Assembly: GCF_905475345.1 (NCBI RefSeq)
Contig: NC_066593.1
Coordinates: forward strand, 7,937,274-8,001,273
Direction of reading: 5' to 3'
DNA length: 64,000 bases
Source: Vespula vulgaris
Taxonomy: Eukaryota; Arthropoda; Insecta; Hymenoptera; Vespidae
Part shown: piece after piece, positions 12,884 to 25,243 of the stretch
Position numbering within the stretch: position 1 is the stretch's first letter
How the letters are laid out: each line of letters starts with the position of its first letter
Notes under the pieces: model-generated
What the model saw: the letters and a program-made list of their open reading frames with translations, nothing else
Database searches by the model: none
Told to the model about the DNA's origin: nothing
Translations under genes and position numbers: made by a program

Positions 12884-14517
12884 TGTTAATCTCTACATAG
12901 CTAAGCTGATTATATCAACTACGTTAACTGATACCTACTGTACGAAAAAAATGAGACAAAACGAAAGGAGCGAAACGAATAAAAACAAAAAAAGAAAGAA
13001 AGACATAACAAAAACGAAACAACAACAAAAAAAAAGAAGAAACAGAAAAGAAAGAAAGTTAAAGAGAAGACAGTCCTTTTCAACCCTTTTACTTCGCCAA
13101 ACAGCAGTCACCGTTCTATTCCGCACAAACGAGTCATATCCACGAACTCTGACTGAGCTTTGACTCCCTGCCAATTCGATTCTTACTCGCGGACGATGAT
13201 TCGAGTGGGAATGCCGTAGAACGGAAAGCGAAATTCGTGACGGCTATCCACGGATGAGATAAGCTCAAAGAAATACCTTCTCTCGTTTCCTACCATAAAG
13301 GAAGGAGAAGGGTAAAGTTCGAGTGAAAGGTGCAAGAAGATATTACTACGACGCCTTCAAGAAATGAGTAGATCGATGAATTCCTCGGTGATACGCTCTA
13401 AGGATTTCGAGATATCGAGAACTACCACTAGCACTATTACTAACACTCTAACCATCACCAATAATACCATCACCAACACCACCATTACCTAACCATCCTT
13501 CCTCGATATCCTTCCTTCCCATAGCTTTATCCTCTCTCAGACAGCCTCTCTCGGAGTCCCGTTCGATTCTTACCTTTTTTCTTCCTCTTTTTTCCTTTTT
13601 TTCTTTTTCCCCACTTATGTATTTCCCTCTTCACCCGACATCTTCGCTTTCTAAGAGAACGATGCTCTTCGGATACGTGAACGTCTCTACGGCGCCACTA
13701 TACCTTAAGAATTATACCCGTTCGAAATGAAATTTCATTCCAGTGAGAGGAAGAATGAAAATAAAGAATAGGAAAAAGAAGAAGGGGAAGGAATAAGAAA
13801 GTAACAAAATAATAAACAAAAAAGTGAATAAAAATTAAAAGAAAGGAGAAAAGAAAGAGAGGAAAGAAAAAAAGAAACAGCATTCGCTCATATTCATTTC
13901 TATTTATGTCCGTTACACCTGACAGATATATACGATCAACAACTTTACGATGAGAGATTATTTACGATCGCTCGTAAACACACACAAAGGTTATTTACCT
14001 GTTTTCCATAATATTACACCTTCTTCTTTGTAAACCTTGAATGAAACTTTCTTACGATCTATCGTTCCTCCACTTTTTTCTTTTTTCTTTTCTCTTTTTT
14101 AAACAAGCTTTCCTACTCTCCCATACGATCTCGAGTAATGAAAGGAAGGATAAAAAGAAGGAAGAAAAAAAAAAAAGAGAGAAAGAGAAAAAGAAAGGAA
14201 GAACGCAAAGAACCAAAAGTAATCCATAACGATGGTAAGTACTTAAAACACAAAAATAGATTTTTCACGGATATATATGTACAAACACACACACACATAT
14301 CTTCCCTTCTAAAATCTATTTCTATTCAGGAGGAACAATCGTTCTTCGATTTTTCAACTTTTAAAAAATTCGTAAATAGTAGTGATCAAGCGACAAAGGA
14401 AAGAAAAGCTCGAGAATGAATGCTATCGTCCTATGGATTACGAAACATGCTTGGAAAGCGCAGCGGAGCGTAAAGCCGAGCAGTCAAAGTTTAATGCATC
14501 GGCCCACAGTTACCTCT

Positions 14518-14612
14518 GCTCTCTCTCTCTCTCATTCTCTGTCATACTCTCTCTATCTCTCTCTCTTTCTCTCTCTCTCTCTCTATTTGTCTCTCTGTCT
14601 CTCTCTCCTTCT
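14518..14612. repeat. (CT)n microsatellite with TATT/GTCT interruptions
   Basis: CT dinucleotides with several single-base interruptions. Two overlapping poly-Leu/Ser open frames here are artefacts. Confidence 0.95.
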
Positions 14613-14673
14613 CAAATAGACACATATGTTTCTGGAATAGTGTATTTGATGCGTTCGGTTGATCGCAAATTCG

Positions 14674-14685
14674 TGCGCATGCGCA
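14674..14685. promoter_or_regulatory. Perfect palindrome TGCGCATGCGCA (NRF-1/Ewg-type site)
   Basis: The 12-mer matches the consensus YGCGCANGCGCR bound by NRF-1 in vertebrates and by its insect orthologue Erect wing, which is typically found close to transcription starts. It sits in a non-repetitive, CpG-containing island (about 14625-14790) just downstream of a (CT)n array. A second identical 12-mer is at 48991. One exact copy of a 12-mer is unlikely in 64 kb by chance. Activity is inferred, and no downstream gene was identified. Confidence 0.4.
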
Positions 14686-14787
14686 ACCTCGGAAAACCTC
14701 ACCGTAACGCATGAAGGTTGTGTTTCATTCCCGTTTCATTTGCTATTCATAAGAGGTGCACGGCCTGAAGCCCTCGCAAATAGAAAC

Positions 14788-14893
14788 AACTACTACTACT
14801 ACTACTAGTATTAATACTAGTACTACCACTACGACTACTGCTATTACTACACTACTACTACCAGTACCATTGCCACTACTACTAACACTACTA
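14788..14893. repeat. Degenerate (ACT)n array with a 20-bp palindrome
   Basis: ACT/CTA trinucleotides with CCA and GCT variants. Embedded at 14803-14822 is the perfect palindrome TACTAGTATTAATACTAGTA. Confidence 0.92.
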
Positions 14894-14940
14894 GGCTACT
14901 AGGCCTCGACTCTATTTTGCAAGCTCTATTGCAAGCTCTT

Positions 14941-14989
14941 CCCTCTCTCTCTCTCTCTCTCTCTTTCTCTTTCTCTCTCTTTCTCTTTG
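14941..14989. repeat. (CT)n microsatellite
   Basis: CT dinucleotides with TTTCT interruptions. Confidence 0.95.
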
Positions 14990-15255
14990 GTAACCTACCA
15001 ACAACCTCTCTACAGCTGTTCCTTCTTGCGATACCAAAGCTTCTTCTTCCTCTCTACATATGTAGTAATACGTAGCTTAGATTCCTTATTCGTCTACGGT
15101 GCCACGATATCTCTATAGCATACTACTACGTTATTCTTGAAAATTTACCGCCCGAAGACATTTTATTTTCTTTGTTTTTACCCAACCTCCGGAAACATTT
15201 TCCAGCGGGCTCTTTATCCGCTATACCGCTTGAGGACGCTCAGGATCCTTTCCTT

Positions 15256-15375
15256 TCCTTACCTTTCCTTTCTATCTTCTTTCATTTCTTTCCTTTTATC
15301 ATTTCTTTTCTTTCCTTCTTTCTTTCTTTCTTTCTTTCTTCCTTCTTTCCTTTCTTACTTTCTATCTTACTTTCA
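15256..15375. repeat. Pyrimidine tract with (TTTC)n
   Basis: A T/C-only stretch rich in TTTCC and TTTC units, clearest at about 15308-15345. Confidence 0.92.
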
Positions 15376-15549
15376 TCTTAGGTAGAAGCAGAGATTCGCA
15401 AGAGCTTCTTCTTGAATTACTCTCCTACGGCACAATAATCTCCACGATTTCCTGCTAGTTCTACAATTACGGATGATAATACGTTATAAAGGATATATAC
15501 GAGTGCAGTTACTATTGTTCAAATATCAAGTCAAAGTACCTTCTCCCTG

Positions 15550-15550
15550 T

Positions 15551-15602
<52 letters not shown>

Positions 15603-15985
15603 TATAGATAGAAGGAATGGATATATGGATGTACGCAGATATATTAAATTCAGTTTGAATAAATATTATTAAATATGTAAATATATACATTATATAATAT
15701 ATAATTATTAATAACTATTATAAAAATAAATAATATGTTATGTAAATATATTATATAATATATAATTATAATTAAATATATAAAAATAATTATGTAAATA
15801 TATATATATATAAATTATAATATATATATGATATATAGAAAGACAAATTAAAAAATAAATATTTGTAAATCTGTAAATATATATATAAACATATAAAATA
15901 TATAATAATTATTATTATAAATTATATAATATATATAATATAATATATAACATAATATAAATATATATATATATATGATATGTAG
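15550..15985. repeat. TA-rich block with (TA)n core
   Basis: A pure (TA)n run at about 15552-15593 is followed by some 390 bp built almost only from A and T, with repeated TATATAATATATAATTAT-type words. G and C are nearly absent. The direct repeats overlap too much for a single period to be assigned. Confidence 0.9.
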
Positions 15986-17813
15986 AAGGATCAATTTAAA
16001 AAAAACTCATTTCCATTCAGGAATGAAATTTATACTTCAAAAGATCCGTAGTTATCTAATACAATGAATTCTAGAACGCTATTTAATCGCCCGTTATTAA
16101 ATCGCTGATATTTCAAGCTCTCTTACTTACGTAGTAAACACTTGTTATTATCGTACTTTCATTAAACTTTATATCCTTGATAACAGAAAGAAAATTATAT
16201 TTCGAATATGGACAATGACTTGATGTTTATAAGTAAACAAGTTTTTTCATTACAATAGGCTACATCGAGTTTATTAATTTTATTTTTCTAATCATTAATA
16301 ATCGTTTAGAAAAAGAAAGGAAAAAAAAAAGAAAACGGAAATGTCACCTCTCTATTCCCTATGTAAACTTTAATGTAAAGGAAGGAAAAAAGAAAAGGGA
16401 GACGAGACGGACGGGGCGGGACAGGGCGGAGAAAAAGAAGAAAAAAATAGAGGGAAAGAGGGAAAGAACTTCGTACACTTACGTTTTCTTTGTCTCGAAC
16501 TAATTTCCTCGCGAGGCAGTAACAAAGGAGAGAGGAAAAAAAATTTTGAAGAAAACAGAAACATCGTCGCGTTTTTCGTGCTCCAACAAATTTTCCAAGA
16601 TCCACGCGTGTACCGACTTTCATTAATTTTTCTCTTTTTTTTTCTTTCCAAGAATTTTCTTTCTTTTTCTTTTTTACGACTCTCTTGTTCATTAAAAAGA
16701 AAAAATAAATAAATAAAATGAAGAAGAGAAAGAAAGAAAAGAGGAAAGAAGAAAAGAAAATTTCTTCGCACGATTTGTGTGTGTGTTTTTATAGCAACGT
16801 AAAAGAAATGTTAACATTGAAAGTACAATTCATTTTTAAACCTTTAATCAAAAAGAATATTCAGAGACATTCATAAAATTTGATGCTAATAACAATCGTT
16901 TGAAATAATAATAATAATTTCATACAATCAATAAACAAAAACATACTTCATGACATATGTATTTCTCATGAAAAGAAAAAAAGTAGTTACATATAAATTA
17001 AGTAAATGTGGTCACTGTGACAATCTAATATTTACGTATAAAAATAATACGGCCTAAATTATTAAACAAAGTACCAAAAAAAAAAGAAAAAAACGAAAAC
17101 AAAAAAAGAAAAGAGAAAGAAATATGAAGTAATAATTCTTAAAAAAGCATTTCCTCTGTCGACGTCCTCATTTATTTTACACGTCGCACCATGTATAATA
17201 TAATTTTTGCAATTTAAAATTTCCGAAACGACGATTAAATCTCATTTTCTTTATTTCCTATCATTTCTTTCTTTCTTTTCTTTTCTTTTTTTTTTGGTTC
17301 TTTCAACTTCACTGTTGAATTTAATATAAAATTTTAATAAGGTTTGATATAAGACGTAGAAAAAAAAATATAGGTTAATAAATAATGAGTATCAAGTTGT
17401 TTAGCAGAATGAAGAAAAAAGGGAAAAGAATTTTTCTTCTTTTCTATCGCAACTTAACAATATCATTAAAATTTATATATCATTAATTTCATCAAAATTA
17501 ATAGGTAATATAGGCAGTTCCTTTATTTTATTATTTTCTATCTGATTTTTCTTTCTGTTTTCTTCTTTGAATTCTTTCATCCTAAATAGCGAAAATTACA
17601 AACTGCGCGTCGCTCGGGAACCTTCGTAAATTCGATGATAATTATCTGTCGGTTTATAGCGAGCTGAGTAAAGTAGTCTAGGTAATGGAACAATCCGCGC
17701 ATGTGTGTCGGAACAGCGTGTGGAGACTGTTTAATTTCCTGACACTCCAGCCCCGAAAACTTCGCGTTGTGCTTTTTCGAGTTTTAGACATGTACGGAAA
17801 AACACAAAAAGAC

Positions 17814-17818
<5 letters not shown>

Positions 17819-17851
<33 letters not shown>
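17819..17851. repeat. (GA)n microsatellite
   Basis: A GA dinucleotide run of about 32 bp. Confidence 0.96.
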
Positions 17852-17854
<3 letters not shown>

Positions 17855-17999
17855 AAGAGTCTAGAGTACGTGGAATCATCGCGACGAAAACAGAAGGCAC
17901 ACATTTATTAGAATTTCTGAATTTGCTAAAACCGCCATAACAGCATTGACCAGTGACTCTCCCCTTTCCTTTCTTTCCTTCTCTCTCTTTCTCATACTT

Positions 18000-18007
18000 T
18001 CATACTC

Positions 18008-18075
<68 letters not shown>

Positions 18076-18115
18076 TCTTTCTCTTTTTCTACCTTTCTCT
18101 GTCTTTCTCGTCGAC
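18000..18115. repeat. (CT)n microsatellite
   Basis: CTGTCTGT units lead into a long (CT)n run ending near 18085, followed by CTTT variants. Confidence 0.96.
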
Positions 18116-18257
18116 GCGCGAGATGATAAATGAGCAAACGCGTAACTCGCTGAAAACCTTGCTGCGTGACCACCCTCGAGAAATGACATTGGCGGTGAGA
18201 AAAGGAAGAAACAAAAACAAGACAAAAAAAAAAGAAAATGAGAACAAGAGAGAAAAA

Positions 18258-18466
18258 AGGGCACGAGGGAGAGAGAGAAAGAGAAAGAGAGAAAGAGAGG
18301 AGGAGAAGGAGGGAGAAAGAGAGAGATGTGAGAGCAAAAGATGCTCGCGAAATTTTAAGAGGAATAAAGTCGAAAGAAATGGCACCCGCTGTTTCCGTGC
18401 TCAGCCGTGCTCAGCCGTGCTTTTCGCGTATCCGAGCTTTTAAGCTGCGAAGTACTTCGTGAAGAA

Positions 18467-18501
<35 letters not shown>

Positions 18502-18510
18502 AAGAAAGAG
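18258..18510. repeat. (GA)n tracts
   Basis: GA-rich purines at about 18260-18328 and again at about 18462-18510, separated by complex sequence. With the (CT)n array at 18.0 kb they form inverted complementary arms. Confidence 0.94.
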
Positions 18511-18539
18511 AACAATATAGAAGAAGAAAGAAAGAACAC

Positions 18540-18606
18540 ACACACATATTACAAATATATGTAAGTATTTGTATGTGTATATCTATATGTATGTACGTGT
18601 ATATAC

Positions 18607-18663
<57 letters not shown>

Positions 18664-18666
18664 ATA
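18540..18666. repeat. (CA)n and (TA)n/(TG)n arrays
   Basis: Short (CA)n lies near 18537-18546. A (TA)n run at about 18606-18653 ends in TGTGTGTG. Confidence 0.95.
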
Positions 18667-19215
18667 CTCGTAATATTTATCTAAAAATAAGGAACCGAAA
18701 GAAAAAGATCGAGAACACCTGCTCGACCGTGTCAAAACAATGTCGCTATCAGATACTCGCGATAATAGCACTGACCTGTCATTTTAGGATACCTAAAACT
18801 TTCAATGTCTTCTCTTTCTTTCTTATATCTTTACTCTTTGAATTATAAAGAGAATTCTTTCTCAAGTAATATTTCTCTTTTACTCTTACTCTCGATCTCT
18901 CTCTCTTTCTAGCTCTCCCCGTTGATATCTATAACGAAAATCAGATAAGAAAATATATCGATATATTAAATTCGACGAATGCAATTAATTAAAAATTCTT
19001 TCAAAGTTCTGATCAAACTCATACTCAATATATATCCTTTTAAAAAAAAAAAATCCTGAAAATAGAAAAAAAAGTAATGATTCTAATGACTCTAACGATT
19101 TTAAAACTCCTAGAACACGCAATACAAATGTAAAACATTTTTCATCAGAATTATCTGACACTCTAAATGTAATTATTAATCAGACGTTATTGTAAATTGT
19201 GTTAAAAAGAAATAA

Positions 19216-19241
19216 AAAACAAAACAAAACAAAACAAAACG
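19216..19241. repeat. (AAAAC)n array
   Basis: Five AAAAC units in tandem. Confidence 0.93.
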
Positions 19242-20072
19242 AAAAGGAACAAATTTTAAACTCTCAACTCGTTCGTCACTAAAAATGTTTAAAAAATAAA
19301 TTTTACTTTTTCGAAAGAACACTAAAATTTTTAATATCATTTCGTTTAAAAATATTTCTCGATAACTCTGCATAGTTTACTTTTAATATTCAACATTCAT
19401 CATAACCCAACAACCGAAACAAAGTTAAAAACAACATACTACAAATTCGTTCTGTTTCAATATTCAAGAGAAGGGTTATAACTAAAACTCTATATACATT
19501 ACAATAAACATAATATCAATAATATCAACAATGTTTTTTTCTTTTATTGAAAAATATGAAGATCTCTTTTGAATATTCCTACGTTTTAAATAAATGTTTA
19601 CCTCCACTATTGATATTGATAAAGAGGAAAAATATGCTATAAAGATATCACAAAATGATGGAGAATTTCAAATGTATCTCTTTTATATTCTTCTATAGAA
19701 ACGAGACTAAACAAAAAAAAAAAGAAGGAAAGAAAGAAAGAAAGAAAGAAAAGAAAAATGAAAAATGAAAAATGAAAAAAAGAAAAAAAATGAAAAAAAA
19801 AGAGAACAGAAAATGGAAAGAAAAGAAAGCGTGAAATGTTACTGTTGCGAACGAACGTCCGCTTCATTACCTGCTTCTGTCCGTTACTGTCATTTTGCGG
19901 AAAGTAGAGGAACGCCATTGCTGAACATACGAATCGCATCTCGCATTTATGTGAAAGCAGTTTTTATGACGTCGGCTCAATTGTATTATAAATAATGTAA
20001 AAATTCACAATTCGTAACTTTGCATCTGATAAATATATATCTGATAAATATATACTTTTAACATACATGCAT

Positions 20073-20115
20073 ACATATATGTATATATGTGTATGTATGT
20101 ATGTATGTATGTATA
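20073..20115. repeat. (ATGT)n array
   Basis: TATGTATG units with a central TATATATG segment, then five ATGT units. Confidence 0.93.
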
Positions 20116-20421
20116 TAACGATGTGAGATAAAAGAAACGAATAGAAAGTATTCATCCAAAAAAAAAATATATATATATATAACGCGACACGAATATATAA
20201 AAATATAAATGATAATCGAGTTATCGTTCGCCGATATTTTATCTTCGAATTCGTATCATCTTAAAATTCTATTTAATAATTGCAACGTTATTTATAATCA
20301 CATCATCTTTCATCCTTTATCTCATTTTCGAAGAACAAAAGAGAATTATTCCATCGGAGTAATCGTTGTTGATAATCTTTCGTGAAAATTTCAACAAGAT
20401 TACTGCAAAAATTCTCTTTAC

Positions 20422-20830
20422 GATAACATCTTGAAAGCGTTCTCTTGCTTCTTATCTCCGATCCGTTTAGCATAATTATTACGATGTATGTGTATGTGCG
20501 TAGATATATATAGATATATACACACACCATAAATAGAATAAAATATAGACATATCAACTTTAAACTACTTTAGTAGATAACATCTTAGAAAATTTTCTTT
20601 ACTTTTAATATCGATCCGTTTAATATAATTCTTACGATGAACGTACTATAAATCAAATGAAATCTAGAATATATCAAATTTCACTAATTTTACTAGATAG
20701 CATCTTAAAAACATTTTCTTTTTTATCACACTGATCTGTTTGTCACAATGATTACAACGAATGTCGTCAGAAATGAAAGAAAATATTGATATATCAATTT
20801 TCAACTATTTTGCTCGTTAAAATATCTAAA
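20422..20830. repeat. Decayed tandem repeat, unit about 120 bp
   Basis: The word GATAACATCTT (or GATAGCATCTT) starts units at 20422, 20576 and 20696. Each is followed by TTCT-rich sequence, then a GATCCGTTTA-like or GATCTGTTTG-like word and a TTACGATG/TTACAACG word. A weaker fourth unit starts near 20812. Spacings are 154, 120 and about 117 bp. The first is longer because a TG/TA microsatellite lies within it (about 20485-20526). Divergence suggests an old tandem duplication. Confidence 0.8.
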
Positions 20831-21311
20831 AAATTTTTGTGTTGATTCGAGAGATGAATAAAATTGGAAAGAAAAAAGAAAAAAAAAGAAATCAGCACTA
20901 ACAAGTCGTTTTCAAATTTGAAAGAGAGTTGGTATGAGCAACGTAACGAAAAGGGTAGTTTCCTAATTAGGATTCGTGAAACGTTTCGATATGGCTGACC
21001 ACTGCAACGCGTTCTGAACGTGACCCTTACCGTAACGTCCTGAAAACCCTCTTCACGAATGATAATAGAACGTTTGTGGGGTAGTTCATGACACACGAGC
21101 GTACCATTTTGTTCTGAAATTCGCAAGCGTGCAAGACATCCGCTTGGACTCCCATGGAAAATTGCACATTAAATGTCGTTTTAAACTTCCGTTTAATTTC
21201 GTAAGCTTGAACATACTCGAACGATCCCAATAAAATTTCTTTTTATTATGTAACCCTCATTTTTATCAAAATTAAATTCTAACCAGATGAAAATGAAGAG
21301 ATAAAAAGCAA

Positions 21312-21342
<31 letters not shown>

Positions 21343-21904
21343 AAATGAAGAAGAAGAAAAAGAAAAGAAGAAGTGACAAGTACCTGCTCGTTATAATTAT
21401 AAAATATATGTAGACTATAAAATATACAAGTGTATCTAGATACATAAATTTTTTTCAACTTTAGAAAACAATTAACTGAAGCTACAAACTTTACTTGTTT
21501 CACTAATTCCACTTTTATTCAAAAAAGGAGCTATTAATATAAATGTAATAGTAATACTTTATAATCATGATGATTACAGGATCAAGAATGATCGAAGTAC
21601 CAAAGGGTTGTTCTTTCTCTGTTTTTCTTTTTTTTTTTTTTTTGGAAAGCGAGTTTCACCAGAACATCAAGAAAATATTCGATATTTTTAATCGAACATT
21701 TCATTATTTATTTCTACGAGATATAAATATCGTTCATCGATAAAATACGTGGATCGTGATAACCAAAATTAGCATTCCCCTTTGCCTTCCGAACGTCAAA
21801 GCGAGAACTTCCTAATTAGATTTTCACAGACAAACATGTCTCGTTAATTCTGACTATACATTCTCATAATTACACATGGTAATATCTACTGTGGAGAGAA
21901 TAGA

Positions 21905-22326
21905 AATAGAAAGGTTGAAAAAAGACATCGACAAATTTATCAAGATGAGTTAGAAAAAAAAGAGTTATTTGGATAAAGTTTGAAAAAAGTATGCTACACA
22001 TACCTATACACGTAGTTATAAAAGAAAAAAGAAAAAAAAAAAATATGCATATATACACATAAAGATACGCAGGTATATACTATCTATACACATAGTTATA
22101 CAGATAAAAAAAAGGACAACAATAAATTTACCAAGATGAGTTAGAAAAAAAGAGTTATTTGGAAAAAGTTTGAGAAAAATATGCTACATATACCTATACA
22201 CATAGCTATAAAAAGAAATATATATATATATATACATACATAAAGATACGTAGGTATATACTACCTATACACATAGCTATATACATAGTTATAAAAAATA
22301 TATATATACGTAGGTATATACTACCC
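21905..22326. repeat. Tandem duplication, unit about 191 bp
   Basis: The segment with CAAGATGAGTTAGAAAAAA, GAGTTATTTGGA and TATGCTACA(C/T)ATACCTATACAC is present at 21941 and again at 22132, 191 bp apart. A third partial unit from about 22240 keeps only the GTAGGTATATACTA and CATAGCTATA parts. The copies are mostly colinear, with A-tract and TA length changes. Confidence 0.85.
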
Positions 22327-22563
22327 GATTACAGGATATCCAGAGATTGCCTAAAGATTACGCCCGAAGGTATCGTTTTGAAGTCGCGTTGCTCGTTGAA
22401 GGATCAAATAAAATGTCAAAAAAACTACATAGCACCAGCTCCATTTTTTTCTCTGCTACGATCGCGGAAATAAAGAGGGCTTTGTGTATACTACCGTAAC
22501 GACTTTTTTATTCTCCTCTGTCTCTTAGAAAGAAAGAAAAAAAATTAGAAAAAGAAAAAACTA

Positions 22564-22745
22564 TTATATACATACATACATACATACATACATACATACA
22601 TACATACATACATACATACATACATGCATACATACATACATGCATACATACATACATGCATACATACATACATGCATACATACATACACATATACATATA
22701 TACGTACGTACGTACATATATATATGTGTGTGTGTGTGTGTACGT
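22564..22745. repeat. (ATAC)n tetranucleotide array
   Basis: About 120 bp of CATA units with periodic CATG interruptions in the second half, then TATA/CGTA words and a (TG)n tail at about 22725-22741. His/Thr/Ile/Tyr and Met/Tyr/Val/Cys frames on both strands come from this array. Confidence 0.97.
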
Positions 22746-23767
22746 AGATACTATCAAGAGATCGATAAAGGGATACTACAAACGATATGCATATATTGCA
22801 ATACATCGATTATCTTTTATCCATTCGCTTGTCATTATTTTTTTCGCAATCGGTTAAAGCTACCAATAACGACGACACAGATAATCTGATAAATTCCACG
22901 ATCGGCATATCGGTTACGAAGTTTATATTCGATAAAAAATTTCGCCCTGTCTCTCACGGCCTCTTTTTTTTGTTTTCTTTCTCGTGTTATTTTTGTTGTT
23001 GTTGTTGTTTTTTTTTTTCGTTTTTTTTTTCCATTTTATCATCCTTTTGTTCCGCGATAGGGGTAGATACCAATATTAAATTAAATTCATCGTTCACGTG
23101 TTTACAAATTATGCCTCCATTATTTTCATTCCATTATTTATGAAGCTCGTGAATTTCCAAAAGAGGAAAAAATAAAAACAAAAGCAACGAAGATAACGTT
23201 AATCGGATTATTTTCACGTATGTATATATATATATGATTTTCCGTAGTCAATCGAGAATGTCGATAAGTCATTGTTTAATCGAAAAACATGAAATTTCAA
23301 AGTCGACTCTCGTAAAAGGTATATGGGATCGTCGATCGAAGTTTAATATGTAGATCTACCGATTAAATTAAAGAGTAGACCAGACATTAACATTTAACTT
23401 GGTATTAATAAAATCGTTTGACCACGTAAACTCTAATTTATTATCAACGAGTCTTCTATTATTATTAGGTCCCTAGATCTTATAATTACTCGCCGAAATG
23501 CTAACGTACGTATCATTAATTATTTGCTCAATTAATTTAAAAGGTTATACACACACGGTCATTAAATGCATAATTAAATTTCTTTATTTGCAGTTTCATT
23601 AAAGAATTAACATTATTCATCGAATACGTACGTTTCGTTTCGTTCGATTTTTAATGCATTACATTTGTCTATGTATATGTGAGTATGTAGGTATTTACTA
23701 CAAATTCGAATTCATTTAATTCGATATATTTCTTTATTCGTTATTTGCATTTTTTATTTTTATTTTC

Positions 23768-23769
23768 GA

Positions 23770-23802
<33 letters not shown>

Positions 23803-23803
23803 C
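23768..23803. repeat. (ATT)n array
   Basis: About eleven ATT units. Confidence 0.95.
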
Positions 23804-25209
23804 ATACACCGATATATTCATATCATATAATCAATTTCAAAAATATTTAAATCGCAGAACTTTGATTAATTCTAAGTTTATTTTTATCTTTAAAAGGAAG
23901 AAATTCAAATGAATTTTTAACACGGTACCGTCACGTCAATGAGAATTTTATTCACATTTCGCAATTACTATCGTCTGTTTGTTGATGTGAGAATCCAATT
24001 ACGATAAATGTGATATAATCTATTTTCTCTCAGAGTCTATCAATATTTACTCTCAATTTGATTCATAAACACAGTATACATGCACATTCCCCGTTAGTTT
24101 GATAGATCGAATTAGATAGAATGTAAAGATCGTAAGAAAAATATTCCAGGATCGATAAATTTCCAACGGGAACGTACGATTTTCTATATATTTTAATGAA
24201 TATCGTATAACAGCCATTCCGATGTACAAATACATATGTAGATTAAATGCGCTTAAACAAGACACATTTTGTCGATTTAAGCTAGAAATTACGAGACATT
24301 GTCATATTCATAATTTCTCCAATATTACAAACACACACGCGCATGCATACACACATACACATCGATATAATATCGACAGATATTTCGGAAAATCACGAAG
24401 CTTAAAATCGATAATAATTTCATAAATTATTCGCTGCACATTTGCAAAGTTAATTTTTGAAGTCTTTCGGCTCATCAACAATTTAAAACGAACAATTTAA
24501 CCCCTCTAATGGGAACGGAAGGTTTCCGAACCGTTTTGTAATTCAAACGAACGATAAGCTCAACAAATTAATTGATGGATGTGCTCCAATGAGAATCACT
24601 GCGACATCGAATTTAATAATTGAGTATTCTCGACTGGACGCAATGAATCTTAATAAAATGAAATAGAAAAAAAAAGAAAAATCCCCCTCCAAAAAAAAAG
24701 AGAAACAAAGAAAAAAAAAGAAAACAATATACATTGATACGTTGGAAACATAACAACCAATTAGAACAGATAAATCGTACTATAATATTTAAAGGAACTT
24801 GTAGACGTATAAAAAAAAAAAAAGAAAGAAAAAGAAAAAAAAAAGAAAAGAAGAAAAATCTTTATCGATCGAAAAACGATAACTTTTCGCGACAGCGATC
24901 ACGTCGCATAAAATTTAATCCAAGATTTTCTTCGGTATCGACGTTAATTCGAATGAAACTTTCAAATCATCCTTCAAGATCATTTATAGCAACGCGCGTG
25001 CCACTTTCACCCGACAATTTTCTCAAGGAAGAGAGTGCCTATCCGAAACTCGTGAATGCGATAAAACGTCGACAAAACCGGATAGTCATCTTCTCCTGCA
25101 TAGAAGAAAGTGCATCGTGAGAGAGTCTAAGAAGTTCACGAGATTTTTCGTTAACTGCGAGCAATCCCCTCTCTTTTTCTTTAACCCTTTTCTTTTCTCT
25201 CTCCTTCTG

Positions 25210-25211
<2 letters not shown>

Positions 25212-25242
<31 letters not shown>

Positions 25243-25243
25243 A
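25212..25243. repeat. (TA)n-(TG)n array
   Basis: A short TA run followed by about ten TG units. Confidence 0.95.

Larger units (their letters stand above)
7700..14500. other. AT-rich noncoding stretch with scattered arrays
   Basis: No gene is seen. It holds (GA)n at 7861-7912, A-rich tracts at 8540-8570, 8720-8763 and 8869-8886, (TTCC)n at about 9052-9089, and the mobile element at 10.24-10.75 kb. Repeat-free patches lie at 7930-8280, 9780-9960, 11030-11330, 12000-12350 and 13080-13700. The last includes an ACC/ATC-rich trinucleotide patch at about 13425-13495. The open frames in these patches are below 110 codons, lack a recognisable family motif and lack convincing splice sites. Confidence 0.65.
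15000..20400. other. AT-rich noncoding stretch
   Basis: No gene is seen. It contains the TA-rich block at 15.55-15.98 kb, purine tracts at 16310-16345, 16380-16460 and 16700-16760, and several microsatellites. Repeat-free patches lie at 15000-15240, 16470-16620, 17590-17800 and 18100-18240, the last two with CpG-rich words. A 10-bp direct repeat (CGTGCTCAGC, about 2.5 copies) lies at 18396-18420. The longest frame, 17946-18443 plus, runs through (CT)n and (GA)n and is rejected as a gene. Confidence 0.65.

Noticed and set aside
17946..18443. 165-codon plus-strand open frame
   Set aside because: It runs through (CT)n and (GA)n arrays, giving Leu/Ser then Arg/Glu strings. Openness comes from repeat composition.
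19216..19241. (AAAAC)n considered as telomere-like
   Set aside because: It does not match the insect TTAGG telomere repeat and is only five units long.
20794..21230. Two overlapping minus-strand frames with a donor-like GGTAAGGG near 21027
   Set aside because: No acceptor with a pyrimidine tract lies upstream and no family is recognised. The donor match alone is weak.
22564..22745. Regular repeat array considered as CRISPR
   Set aside because: Units are 4 bp with no spacers, so it is a tetranucleotide microsatellite. The setting is also eukaryotic.
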